Assembly: GCA_022482495.1 (NCBI GenBank)
Contig: JAKVPA010000001.1
Location: 434,001 to 498,000 of the forward strand
Source: Sphaerochaeta sp.
GTDB lineage: Bacteria > Spirochaetota > Spirochaetia > Sphaerochaetales > Sphaerochaetaceae
DNA: 64,000 bases
Direction: 5' to 3'
The translations under genes were made by a program, and so were the position numbers. The notes below the pieces were generated by a model. It did not search any database and had not been told where the DNA came from. It saw only the letters and a list, made by a program, of their open reading frames with translations. This document shows positions 10,890 through 18,721 of the stretch, one piece after another (position 1 is the first letter of the stretch; every line of letters begins with the position of its first letter).

Positions 10890-11937
10890 GGTCGGCTCCC
10901 GACAGGTCACGGATCTTTCTTCTCCGCTCGGCGATGGAGCGCTGCACCTCGGAAATCTGTTGCTCGATGGCTTGTTCCTGTTCCTCCAGATGGGCGATCT
11001 TCTGGTTGTCCAGTTCCATCTGGGCGTTCAGTTCGTCAATCTGCATCTGGTTGCGCAGACTTTGGATCCGTTGCTGCGTCTGTGCGATTGCATCCAGCCG
11101 TTGGACGATGGCAAGCCCCTGTTCGTAGGCGATCTGTCCGACATCGCGGGCGATCACATCAGGGGGGATCTGGTCGTACACGGCCTTTCCATACACCGAC
11201 GCAAGCTGCTGGAGCTTTGCCTGCATCACGGACAGTTGGGACTTGGCTTCTTCCAGCGCTTTCTTGCCGTTGTCCACCTCTTCCTGCAGGGAGGAAACGT
11301 TGCTCCGTGCGGCGGCAAGGTCCTCCGTCAATTCCTGCTGTCGGGAGACCAACAGGCTCGCTTCCTCTGCAAGATGCGCATCGGGCAGCAACGAACATTG
11401 GTCGTGATCAAGAAAATCCTCCCCACAGTGTTGAAACAACGCACCGGTGCGCCGGCGGAGCAGCGACAGCCGCGTCCGAGCCCACGACGCGACCACCCCA
11501 CCCTTGAGCAACATCGTCTCCAGGCGCTGGGTTTCCTTCAGATAGCCATCAAACCACGTTGCAGAAGCCGCGCGGAGCGCCTCATCCGCCACCCCGCTCT
11601 GATATGCCTCATACGCCACGGCGCCCAGTCTGCCTGCAAGTTCTTTTCTTTGTCGGGCGGCCAGCTGCAGATCTTTTTCCGTCTGGCGGATCCGCCCTTT
11701 CTTGTCGGAGATCAGATCCAGGCGCCGCTTCTGTTTGGCGCACACCTTCTCCAGTTCGGTGACCGATTCCAAGCAGGTCTCATATGCCTGCCATTCGTCA
11801 CGGCAACACCCAAGCGTCCGTTGCCGTTCGATCAACGCACAGCTCTCGCCGAACGCCGCATAGTCCGCGCCGAGCTGTTTCTTCAGGTCGGTGAGGTGAC
11901 GTTCCAATGCGACAATATCCTGTGAGGTGATCGCCAT
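10882..11937 (-). CDS. Coiled-coil protein of unknown function
   Basis: 351 residues without signal peptide or membrane segment. Most of the chain is heptad-like, with strongly helical stretches at about residues 10-110 (ELEKVCAKQKRRLDLISDKK) and 210-345 (EEVDNGKKALEEAKSQLSVMQ; EEQEQAIEQQISEVQRSIAERRRK). The middle (about 130-200) is less regular. It may be structural or an organiser of envelope growth, since mltG overlaps its 3' end, but that is inference from position only. I recognise no family. The start codon has no Shine-Dalgarno; instead an extended -10 box ends seven bases ahead of it. Confidence 0.75.
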   Translation of the reverse strand: MAITSQDIVALERHLTDLKKQLGADYAAFGESCALIERQRTLGCCRDEWQAYETCLESVTELEKVCAKQKRRLDLISDKKGRIRQTEKDLQLAARQRKELAGRLGAVAYEAYQSGVADEALRAASATWFDGYLKETQRLETMLLKGGVVASWARTRLSLLRRRTGALFQHCGEDFLDHDQCSLLPDAHLAEEASLLVSRQQELTEDLAAARSNVSSLQEEVDNGKKALEEAKSQLSVMQAKLQQLASVYGKAVYDQIPPDVIARDVGQIAYEQGLAIVQRLDAIAQTQQRIQSLRNQMQIDELNAQMELDNQKIAHLEEQEQAIEQQISEVQRSIAERRRKIRDLSGADHG

Positions 11938-11944
11938 GGCGCAT

Positions 11945-11953
11945 ATTCTACCA
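11945..11953 (-). promoter_or_regulatory. Extended -10 promoter just ahead of the coiled-coil gene
   Basis: On the minus strand TGG directly precedes TAGAAT, with seven bases to the ATG at 11937. Transcription would begin at or next to the start codon. Confidence 0.4.
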
Positions 11954-11985
11954 TAAAAGGAGACGCCAAGGCCATATGCGTTTCC

Positions 11986-12014
11986 TTGACAGAGCTACAA
12001 GCGGCGAGTATGCT
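11986..12014 (+). promoter_or_regulatory. Consensus promoter of the DbpA-domain gene
   Basis: TTGACA (11986-11991), 17 bases, TATGCT (12009-12014). The predicted 5' leader is about 85 bases, long compared with most genes here. Confidence 0.65.
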
Positions 12015-12105
12015 TTTTGCTATCTTGGACATACCGTTTGTACGCCCAGCGCATTCAGTACAGCCCATGCATACATCATGAGGATTGCAGGAAGGAGATT
12101 GCCCT

Positions 12106-12672
12106 ATGGACAATGAAAAGAACAAGGCCGATCAGGATCAGGCGGCCATCGCGAAAATCCAGATTCTCGTTGGGAAAACCAAAGCGGATCCCAATCCCGA
12201 AGAATTGGAACATCTGAAGAAACTGATTAAGAAAAACGTTCCGTTCACGTTACGCTCATATTTCATGGCTTACCTGTTCCGCGAGTTGCAGCAGGGCGGA
12301 CAACGAAGCCAGGCCCCAGCCCGGAGGAATCCGGCGCCACGGCCCCAGGCTCCACGCCCGGCCAAAGAAGCAACGGAAGGAACGACTCCGGAGCAGAAAC
12401 CGGAACGGGTGGAGAAACCGCTTCCCGAGGGAGCCAAGACGCTGTACCTGAACATCGGCAAGATGAAACGGTTGTACGCCAAGGAGCTCAGCCAGATTTT
12501 CCAGGACCAGCTGGGGATCACCAAGGATGACATCTACGCCATCCGGATCCATGACAAGTACAGCTTCGTCTCATTAAGCGGTGAGAACTGCGAGAAGGCC
12601 ATCGCCAAGATGAACGGCATGGACATCAAAGGCAGAACGGTCGCCGTCAGCTATTCCAACAAGGAGCAGTGA
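12106..12672 (+). CDS. Stand-alone DbpA-type RNA-binding domain protein
   Basis: 188 residues. The C-terminal third (about 113-188, LYLNIGKMKRLYAKELSQIF ... GRTVAVSYSNK) is the DbpA/CsdA RNA-binding fold normally found at the tail of DEAD-box helicases. Here no helicase is attached. The centre (about 65-105) is a Pro/Ala/Arg-rich linker (PAPRPQAPRP-like) and the N-terminus is a charged helical segment. It may bind rRNA or act as a helper of a helicase encoded elsewhere. The ATG at 12106 is set by GGAG upstream; the earlier in-frame Met at 12085 has no ribosome site. The stop overlaps the next gene's start (TGATG). Confidence 0.8.
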   Translation: MDNEKNKADQDQAAIAKIQILVGKTKADPNPEELEHLKKLIKKNVPFTLRSYFMAYLFRELQQGGQRSQAPARRNPAPRPQAPRPAKEATEGTTPEQKPERVEKPLPEGAKTLYLNIGKMKRLYAKELSQIFQDQLGITKDDIYAIRIHDKYSFVSLSGENCEKAIAKMNGMDIKGRTVAVSYSNKEQ

Positions 12673-13322
12673 TGTTCGTTGATCGTGTGGTGGTCGGGCC
12701 GTACCAGACCAACTGCTACATTCTCGGGGACGAGGAAACGGAAAGCGGCTGGATCATTGATCCAGGCGGGGATGCCAAGCGCATCATCGCCTGCGTCACC
12801 AGCCACAAGGTCCATCCCGTCGCCGTCTTGCTCACCCATACCCACTGGGATCACATCACGGCGCTTCCCGCCGTGAAGGACGCCTATCCGGACATTGAGA
12901 TTCTGGTAGGCCGCCTGGATGCGGGATTTCTCGGGAAGAACGCCTACCAGCGGTTCGATGAGACGATCACCGACCGCAGGTTCCTGGCGGTGTACAAGGA
13001 TCAACTGCAGCGGATGCCCGAGCCAACCACCCTTCTGGATGACGGGCAGATGTTGGATGACTGCCACATGCGGGTGCTCAGCACCCCGGGGCACACACCG
13101 GGCGGCGTCTGCTACTACCATGAGGCCGGACACTTCCTGTTCTCCGGAGACACACTGTTCTGTGGAGGCATCGGACGGACCGACCTGTACGGCGGTAGCT
13201 ACAGCGACATCATCCAAAGCTGCAAACGGCTGCTGGAACTTCCCGGCGACGTCCAAGTCCTCCCCGGCCACGGGCCGGAAACGACCATCGCCCAGGAACA
13301 GACCAACCCGTTCATCGTGTAA
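12672..13322 (+). CDS. MBL-fold metallo-hydrolase, glyoxalase II-like
   Basis: 217-residue soluble enzyme of the metallo-beta-lactamase superfamily. The di-metal motif LLTHTHWDHITAL is at about residues 55-67, and STPGHTPGG, FSGDTLF and VLPGHGPETT follow in the order seen in YcbL/GloB-like hydrolases. A thioester substrate is plausible but not shown. The start is the ATG at 12672, which overlaps the stop of the RNA-binding gene. The gene ends 9 bases before a shared terminator. Confidence 0.88.
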   Translation: MFVDRVVVGPYQTNCYILGDEETESGWIIDPGGDAKRIIACVTSHKVHPVAVLLTHTHWDHITALPAVKDAYPDIEILVGRLDAGFLGKNAYQRFDETITDRRFLAVYKDQLQRMPEPTTLLDDGQMLDDCHMRVLSTPGHTPGGVCYYHEAGHFLFSGDTLFCGGIGRTDLYGGSYSDIIQSCKRLLELPGDVQVLPGHGPETTIAQEQTNPFIV

Positions 13323-13330
13323 GAAAAAGC

Positions 13331-13352
13331 CCTCGGTTTCCCGAGGGTCTTT
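13331..13352. terminator. Bidirectional terminator between convergent genes
   Basis: CCCTCGG (13331-13337) pairs with CCGAGGG (13342-13348), with T-rich sequence on the plus side and an A-run (AAAAAG) on the other. It serves the MBL gene and the DksA/TraR gene. Confidence 0.8.
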
Positions 13353-13358
13353 TGTTGT

Positions 13359-13712
13359 CTAATAGCGGTGTGGCCGCTCTTCTTCGTTCTTGCAGTCCAG
13401 GCAGAGGACGGCGTACGGCAGTGCCCGGAGTCGCTCCTCGGGGATTTTCTTGCCACAGCGGAGGCAGGTGCCGTACCGACCTGCGTGGATTCTGTCCAAC
13501 GCCCCTTCGATGGCGCGAAGCCGGTTGGCTTCGTGTTTGTTGATCACTTCCAGCTTCTTGATGGCGATGTCATCCGCGGCGCTGTCAATACTGTCCTTGA
13601 TGCTCATCGTTCCCGCTATATCCTTGAATTCGGAATTGCTCTCAGCCATGTGCTCCAGGATCTCCTTGCGCATGTCCAGAAGCTTTTGTTCCATCTCCTC
13701 GTTGAACGTCAT
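13359..13712 (-). CDS. DksA/TraR family C4 zinc-finger protein
   Basis: 117 residues with an N-terminal helical hairpin (EEMEQKLLDMRKEILEHMAES) and a C-terminal zinc finger, CLRCGKKIPEERL...CLDCKNEE. DksA relatives enter the RNA polymerase secondary channel and adjust promoters with ppGpp. The tip residues of classical DksA (DxxDxA) appear as DSIDSAADDIA at about 42-51, consistent with a functional member. Spirochaete homologues are usually of this short type. A GGGGG run lies before the ATG. Confidence 0.88.
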   Translation of the reverse strand: MTFNEEMEQKLLDMRKEILEHMAESNSEFKDIAGTMSIKDSIDSAADDIAIKKLEVINKHEANRLRAIEGALDRIHAGRYGTCLRCGKKIPEERLRALPYAVLCLDCKNEEERPHRY

Positions 13713-13776
13713 AGAGTACCCCCAAAGGAATTTTCTCTAACATGGTGTTTCTTCGCAGGGAAGTCAATAGGTCAAT

Positions 13777-14004
13777 TCACGATTTCTCGTCATTTTTCTC
13801 TTTTTTTGTATCTGTCACATAGGTGCCCATTTTCCGTACCGTCCGTATCATGGCGGCAAGTACGACGACAACCAGAACGGTCATAACGGCGAGGATTCCC
13901 ACCTGGTCGCGATACAGGACGGCAAGCAGACAGTAGCCGACCAGCAGGCTGACGCAGAGCACCACCACCCACCTGACCAGCGAACGGTATTGTTTCTTAT
14001 CCAT
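13777..14004 (-). CDS. Small two-helix membrane protein
   Basis: 75 residues with two hydrophobic segments (about 12-30 WVVVLCVSLLVGYCLLAVL and 36-55) and a charged C-terminal tail (TDTKKEKNDEKS). The ATG at 14004 lies inside the last codons of thrH, 8 bases before that gene's stop, with AAGGAG seven bases upstream, so it is probably translated. No family recognised. Confidence 0.6.
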   Translation of the reverse strand: MDKKQYRSLVRWVVVLCVSLLVGYCLLAVLYRDQVGILAVMTVLVVVVLAAMIRTVRKMGTYVTDTKKEKNDEKS

Positions 14005-14603
14005 GGAGGAACTCCTTGATCACCGAGAGGAACGCGTCGTACGTCGTGACGATCTTCAGGTCGGGTTGTTCGGCGAGGATCCGCTCGGGCGCGCGGAACA
14101 GGCATCCGCCATCCGCCTTGCGGATCATGGCGATGTCGTTGTACGAGTCCCCTGCCGCGAACGTGCGGAAGTTCAGCGACCGCAGGGCGTCGATGGCCTT
14201 GCGCTTGCCATCTTCCAACCGCATCACGTAATCGGTGATCATCCCGCCCTCATCCACCTTCAGGCTGTTGCACCACAGCATCGGCCAGTCCAACTGACGC
14301 ATCAAGGGGAGAGCGAAACTCGCTGAACGTATCGGAGAGAAGCACCACCTGGGTCAGGGAGCGCAGTTCATCCAAGAAATCCTTGGCGCCTTCCAGCGGA
14401 TGCATCGTGGCGATGACCTGCTGGATGTCGGAAAGTTTCAGATGATGCTGCCTGAGCAGGTTGATGCGGTACTGCATCAGTTTGTGGTAATCCGGTTCAT
14501 CCCGGGTGGTCAGACGCAGTTCGGGAATCCCCGTCTTCTCGCTGAACGCGATCCAGATCTCCGGTACCAGCACCCCTTCCAAATCAAGACAGACGATGTC
14601 CAT
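13997..14603 (-). CDS. thrH: ThrH-type phosphoserine phosphatase / homoserine phosphotransferase (one frameshift)
   Basis: HAD-superfamily enzyme of about 202 residues that dephosphorylates phosphoserine and can pass the phosphate to homoserine. Motif I is MDIVCLDLEGVLVPEIW (nucleophile D6), motif II is VVLLSDTFSEF, and motif IV is AAGDSYNDIAMI. The frame breaks near 14317, where an extra base follows TTT, between SDTFSEF and PLMRQLDWPMLWCNSL; both halves match ThrH without other damage. It follows cobS by 18 bases with a GAGGAG ribosome site. Confidence 0.85.
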
Positions 14604-14621
14604 AGGCTCTCTCCTCTTTTT

Positions 14622-15359
14622 TCACCAAGTATTGCCATTCACGGCAAGAAAGACAAGAGCACCCAGAAGGGACGCCGTCTCCCCAAGCACCTCGCCTGCG
14701 CCCAGCACATCGCCGGTCACGCCCCCGATCTTCCGCCGGGACACCCGGCTGACGAGGAGCGTGCACACCAGAGCGGCCAGGGCCATGGCCGCGACCACCT
14801 TCCGCCCCCACACCCAGAGCAGCACGGCGCAGATGCCAAAGGCTCCCAACAGATGACGCTCCTTCGCGCCCCTCACCAGATCCCCCGCCGTCCCGTTCTC
14901 CCGTGCATAGGGAAGCGCCACGCAGAGGAGCACCTGCATCGTCCGGCCCAGGACCGGAGCGGCGAACAGGATGGACGCATCCTCCCCCACCGCCTGATAC
15001 AACGCGTACTGGAGAAGGAGCGTGACGGAGAGCGCCAGCATTCCGAACGAGCCGACATGGCTGTCCTTCATGATCTCAAGCCGCTTTTCTCTGGTGTATC
15101 CTCCGCCGAAGCCGTCAAACGTATCACACAGCCCGTCCCAATGAAAGCCACGGCTCATCCACGCCGTCCAGGCGAGGACCAACGCGCTTCGCACAGGAAG
15201 GGGGAACGGTAAAAAGAACAACAACAAGTCGCACAGGCCGTACAACGCCCCGACGACGGGAAACCAGTACAGGCTGGTGGACACATGGCGTGGTTCGGCG
15301 CCAGGAAACGGAAAGCGGGTCAGCGTCCGGAGGGCAGAAGAGAGCCCGATTCCGCTCAC
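14622..15359 (-). CDS. cobS: Adenosylcobinamide-GDP ribazoletransferase
   Basis: Integral membrane enzyme joining alpha-ribazole(-phosphate) to adenosylcobinamide-GDP, the last step of cobalamin assembly. The 245 residues contain the hallmark SRGFHWDGLCDTFDGFGGG (about 68-87), KDSHVGSFG, and several membrane helices. It starts with GTG at 15359, overlapping the cobU stop (GTGA), so the two are translationally coupled. Confidence 0.95.
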   Translation of the reverse strand: MSGIGLSSALRTLTRFPFPGAEPRHVSTSLYWFPVVGALYGLCDLLLFFLPFPLPVRSALVLAWTAWMSRGFHWDGLCDTFDGFGGGYTREKRLEIMKDSHVGSFGMLALSVTLLLQYALYQAVGEDASILFAAPVLGRTMQVLLCVALPYARENGTAGDLVRGAKERHLLGAFGICAVLLWVWGRKVVAAMALAALVCTLLVSRVSRRKIGGVTGDVLGAGEVLGETASLLGALVFLAVNGNTW

Positions 15360-15982
15360 AACAGCTTTCCTTTGATCGGCACAGGGATGCCGGCGATCAT
15401 CACGATGACGTTGCGGGCCAACGCGGCGACCTTCTGATGGAGCCGGCCGGCCTGTTCGACAAACAGCCTGCTCTCCGGATCGGCGGGAATCACTCCCAGG
15501 CCCGTCTCATTGGTCACCAGCACGATGTCGCATGGCGGGTTTTCAAGGACGGACAACAGGCTGTCCACCGCACCGTCCAGCGCTTTGTGGTAGATCAGAT
15601 TACCCATCCAGACGGTCAGGCAGTCAACGACGCACACCTGGGCGTCGGCGGGAAGCGAGCGGATCGCCTCGGCCAGTTTGATCGGCTCCTCGATGGTATG
15701 GAACCGTCCGGCCCGGGATGTCTGATGGGCGATGATCCTGCGGCTCATCTCATCATCCATCCGCTCCGCCGTGGCGATGAAGTACCGGCTATTGGTGTCA
15801 CTGGCGGCGTCCAACGCGTAATCCTGGGCGTAGGAGCTCTTTCCACTCCGCTCCCCTCCGATGATCAATGTGATGCGGCCACGGCTTTTCACCCGGATGC
15901 GCATTCCCCCGACCGCGCTTTCAATGGTATCCCTGTCCTCTTTCGTTTCCTTGTACAACTGATGAACGTCAATCGTCGCCAT
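15356..15982 (-). CDS. cobU: Adenosylcobinamide kinase / adenosylcobinamide-phosphate guanylyltransferase
   Basis: Bifunctional enzyme that phosphorylates adenosylcobinamide and then attaches GMP. The P-loop is IIGGERSGKSSYAQ (about residues 40-53), followed by YFIATAERMDDEM, HQTSRAGRFHTIEEP and VVDCLTVWMGNL, all CobU signatures. A 30-residue N-terminal extension precedes the usual start. I chose the ATG at 15982 because ACGAGG sits seven bases upstream; two earlier Met codons (15988, 16003) are possible. It overlaps the end of cbiR. Confidence 0.93.
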   Translation of the reverse strand: MATIDVHQLYKETKEDRDTIESAVGGMRIRVKSRGRITLIIGGERSGKSSYAQDYALDAASDTNSRYFIATAERMDDEMSRRIIAHQTSRAGRFHTIEEPIKLAEAIRSLPADAQVCVVDCLTVWMGNLIYHKALDGAVDSLLSVLENPPCDIVLVTNETGLGVIPADPESRLFVEQAGRLHQKVAALARNVIVMIAGIPVPIKGKLL

Positions 15983-16787
15983 GCTCATGCCTCGTGGGTG
16001 CAAGTATACGCCGTAACGGCTTCTCCAACAACGGTTTTGAGGAGAAAAACTTCTCCTGTCCGAACACCTCGATGGTCACCACCCGGTCCACGCCGTCCTG
16101 AGCTTCCTGCCGTACCACCTGGGACAGGAAAGCGTCAACCAGACGGGGATCTCCATCGGCAAGGCTCCGGTGGTCCTTGCCGTCCCGAACCCCGTGGATA
16201 TGGATGATACGGGCAGCAGGAAGCAATTGACGTGCCGCTCGCCCAGCGTCATAGCCCATCAGCCAGATGTGGCCGATGTCCAGCGTGACGGAAAGATGGT
16301 GACGGCGCACCAGGGGAAGCACCAGAGAAAACGGGTAGCTGAGCGTCTCGGCGCAGAAGCGCGAGGGATCCACCCCGCTCTCCCCGGTCAGCTCTTGCAG
16401 CGAGCGGTCCAGCTGGGAAAGCCAGCGGTCCATGTCCGTCGAGGGGACGGCGCCCCACGCCTCCGGAGTCAGATGAAGCACGTAGGAGAACACAGGAAGC
16501 GGATCGGTCAGGCGGATGATCCTCAGGTAGGTCTCCACCGCCGTTCTGCGGAGCGTCTCGTCCGCAGCCCCCGGCCAGACATCCAAGGGAAAATGAACCG
16601 TGTAGGTCAGATCCCCTTGCCTGGCAAGCAGAGCCAACGTCTGGATTTCCTGCGCTGTGGGGAGATTGCTCGCTTCCTTGCTTTCGAACAGCACCAGCTC
16701 GACATCCTGCACCTTGCCGGAGAGGAAACGGACGTTGGGGATGATGGCATCCGGGATGATGTAGCTGGTGGTTCCCAAGCGGATCAT
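15969..16787 (-). CDS. cbiR: Cobamide remodelling phosphodiesterase CbiR (TIM-barrel, AP-endonuclease superfamily)
   Basis: 272-residue protein of the xylose isomerase-like/AP endonuclease 2 barrel. CbiR cuts the nucleotide loop of coenzyme-B12 analogues so that the lower base can be exchanged. Visible features are MIRLGTTSYIIPD at the N-terminus, VQDVELVLFES, TVHFPLDVWPG, HLTPEAW, a metal-site-like CAETLSYPF, LDIGHIW and IIHIHGVRDGKDH, with His, Glu and Asp at barrel-strand ends. Placement between cobT and cobU with ATGA overlaps supports the assignment over a generic sugar-phosphate isomerase. The identification rests on pattern and context, not on an alignment. Confidence 0.72.
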   Translation of the reverse strand: MIRLGTTSYIIPDAIIPNVRFLSGKVQDVELVLFESKEASNLPTAQEIQTLALLARQGDLTYTVHFPLDVWPGAADETLRRTAVETYLRIIRLTDPLPVFSYVLHLTPEAWGAVPSTDMDRWLSQLDRSLQELTGESGVDPSRFCAETLSYPFSLVLPLVRRHHLSVTLDIGHIWLMGYDAGRAARQLLPAARIIHIHGVRDGKDHRSLADGDPRLVDAFLSQVVRQEAQDGVDRVVTIEVFGQEKFFSSKPLLEKPLRRILAPTRHEHGDD

Positions 16788-17803
16788 AGGATTCCCAGCT
16801 CCTTCAGGTGGCGGGTGCTGTCCGTCACCCCGAGGTCGCCAAACTCCTTCAGGTCACGAAAGAGGTGACTGGCAAGCCGCACCACCGGCCATGCCGCGGC
16901 GGCTCCGCTCCCTTCCCCGAGCTGCATGCCCAGGTCCAGCACCGGGGTGAGACCCAGTGTCTTCAGGACGAGATCGGAGCCAGGGGAAGCGGACCGGTGT
17001 CCGGCGATCAAATGACGCGGTACGGACGCATCCATAGCACAGGCGCAGAGGGCGGCGGCGTAGGTGATCAAGCCATCCAAAAGAATGGGGAGCCCTTCCC
17101 TGCTTGCACGGATCATCCCCCCGGCGATGGCCGCCGTTTCAAAGCCTCCAAACGAACAGAGCAAAGAGAACCCATCCCGGGCGGGATGGCGGGAAAGGGC
17201 TTGTTCGATCACCTGGATCTTATGGGCCAGTTCCGCGCTCCCCAGTTTGGAGGCGCTTCCCGTCACAAGGGAGGCGGGGACGCCGAGGCGCCGGGAGAGG
17301 ATTGCGGACGCGGAAGCGGAGTTCCCCACCCCCATCTCTCCGAAGAGCAGGATGTCGCATCCACGTCCCAACGCCTTGCCCACTTCATCCGACCCGATTT
17401 CCAATGCCCTGGCGCACTGTTCTTCCGTCATGGCCTCTTCCTGAAGGAAATCCCTGGTGCCACGGGCGATCTTCCGGTCGACAAGCAGAGGATCCGTCTG
17501 ATCGGTATCCAGTCCGACATCGATGACGGACAAAGAGATACGGTTCAAGGAACAGAACAGACCGGATACGCCGTAGCCATGGGCGAATGAGCGGGCCATC
17601 TGGAAGGAAATCTCCGTGGCGCTGTGCGTCACTCCTTCCTTGGTCACTCCATGGTCAGCGCAGAAAAGCAACAGTTCCGGTTGCTCCAGATTGAAGGAAC
17701 CCATCAACGCAAGACGCACGGCAAGATCCTCCATGGCACCCAACGCGCCAGGGAGCATCGCTTTGTGGAGCAATGCGGTTCGGTACTCCGATTCGGTAGG
17801 CAT
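16784..17803 (-). CDS. cobT: Nicotinate-nucleotide-dimethylbenzimidazole phosphoribosyltransferase
   Basis: Makes alpha-ribazole phosphate, the activated lower ligand of cobalamin. 339 residues. Typical blocks are LLLFCADHGVTKEGVTHSATE, GEMGVGNSASASAI, SFGGFETAAIAGGM and the catalytic-Glu segment DLGMQLGEGSGAAAAW near residue 307. The ATG at 17803 is preferred over a TTG at 17821. Neither has a Shine-Dalgarno, but TACAAT ends seven bases before the ATG. It is the first gene of cobT-cbiR-cobU-cobS-thrH. Confidence 0.93.
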   Translation of the reverse strand: MPTESEYRTALLHKAMLPGALGAMEDLAVRLALMGSFNLEQPELLLFCADHGVTKEGVTHSATEISFQMARSFAHGYGVSGLFCSLNRISLSVIDVGLDTDQTDPLLVDRKIARGTRDFLQEEAMTEEQCARALEIGSDEVGKALGRGCDILLFGEMGVGNSASASAILSRRLGVPASLVTGSASKLGSAELAHKIQVIEQALSRHPARDGFSLLCSFGGFETAAIAGGMIRASREGLPILLDGLITYAAALCACAMDASVPRHLIAGHRSASPGSDLVLKTLGLTPVLDLGMQLGEGSGAAAAWPVVRLASHLFRDLKEFGDLGVTDSTRHLKELGIL

Positions 17804-17810
17804 AGGTACG

Positions 17811-17840
17811 ATTGTACCCAACGCGGCTGCGGGAGGACAA
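17811..17840 (-). promoter_or_regulatory. Promoter at the cobT start (possible leaderless transcript)
   Basis: On the minus strand, TTGTCC (17835-17840), an 18-base spacer and TACAAT (17811-17816), seven bases from the cobT ATG. It lies between mutY and cobT. Confidence 0.4.
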
Positions 17841-17854
17841 GAGCGGACGGCTTC

Positions 17855-18721
17855 TCAGATGTCGTTGATCCGGTACCGGCATTCCGTCTCCGCCACCAAC
17901 CCTTCATCGGAAAGCCGCTTCAGCATGGAAGAGACCCGCTCCGGTTCAAACGGCAACTGGGATTCCAGTTGGGAGAGGGAACGTTCGCCGGTTTCGGCAA
18001 GCACATGCAGGAGAGCGCCGCGCACCTGCCGGTCGGAACCCTGGAACGTCGACTGGGTATGGTAGGAAGCGCTCCTTCGGTTGGGGTTGGGGATCAACCG
18101 CTTGAGGAGGACGCCGTAGTCCATCAGGGCGTAGTACCACGGTTTGGGATCCCCGCAGGAGGGGAAGAATGACGCAAGGAGGTTGGAGAGGACCTTGTCC
18201 TTCACCCCTTCCTCCCCCGGATGGAACACGTGAAGCAGCACCCTCCGGATATTGGTCTCCAGATAGATGTCCGGCTGATGGTAGCAGAAACAGCGGATCG
18301 CCGACGCGGTGGACGGCCCCACGCCGGGAAGAGAGAGGATCACTTCCTTGTCATCGGGAATCGTCCAGCCCCAGGCGGATGTCGCCTTGGCGGCTTGCTG
18401 CAACGCCCGGGCACGACGGTTGTACCCCAGTCCCAGCCAATGGGTCAGGAGGTCGGGAAACGGGGCTTCGGCCAACGCGCGGAAGTCCGGCCACAGGGCA
18501 AGAAATTCGGCGTACTTCGCCTCCACCCTGCCCGTCTGCGTCTGCTGGAGCATCACTTCGGAGAGCAGGACGCGGTAGGGATCATCCGTATCCCGCCAGG
18601 GAAACGAACGGCCGTGTTGATGATAAAAATGGAGAATGAACGCGACAAATTCCGTCTCGTCCGTCGGGGCGTCAAGATACGAGGCTGCTTCTTCTGGACT
18701 GAGGTCAGGAAAATCGGTCAT
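17855..18721 (-). CDS. MutY-like A/G-specific adenine glycosylase lacking the iron-sulfur loop
   Basis: 288-residue base-excision repair enzyme of the HhH-GPD superfamily. The recognition Glu lies in LLSEVMLQQTQTGRV (about residue 53), and the helix-hairpin-helix is LSLPGVGPSTASAI (about 127-140). Where MutY has LDGNVxRV with the catalytic Asp, this protein has YLETNIRRVL, with Glu in its place. The four-Cys [4Fe-4S] loop after the catalytic domain is missing, and a block with NPNRRSASYHTQ and FQGSDRQVRG follows, as in the clusterless subgroup. The ATG overlaps the stop of the AI-2E gene (ATGA). Confidence 0.78.
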   Translation of the reverse strand: MTDFPDLSPEEAASYLDAPTDETEFVAFILHFYHQHGRSFPWRDTDDPYRVLLSEVMLQQTQTGRVEAKYAEFLALWPDFRALAEAPFPDLLTHWLGLGYNRRARALQQAAKATSAWGWTIPDDKEVILSLPGVGPSTASAIRCFCYHQPDIYLETNIRRVLLHVFHPGEEGVKDKVLSNLLASFFPSCGDPKPWYYALMDYGVLLKRLIPNPNRRSASYHTQSTFQGSDRQVRGALLHVLAETGERSLSQLESQLPFEPERVSSMLKRLSDEGLVAETECRYRINDI

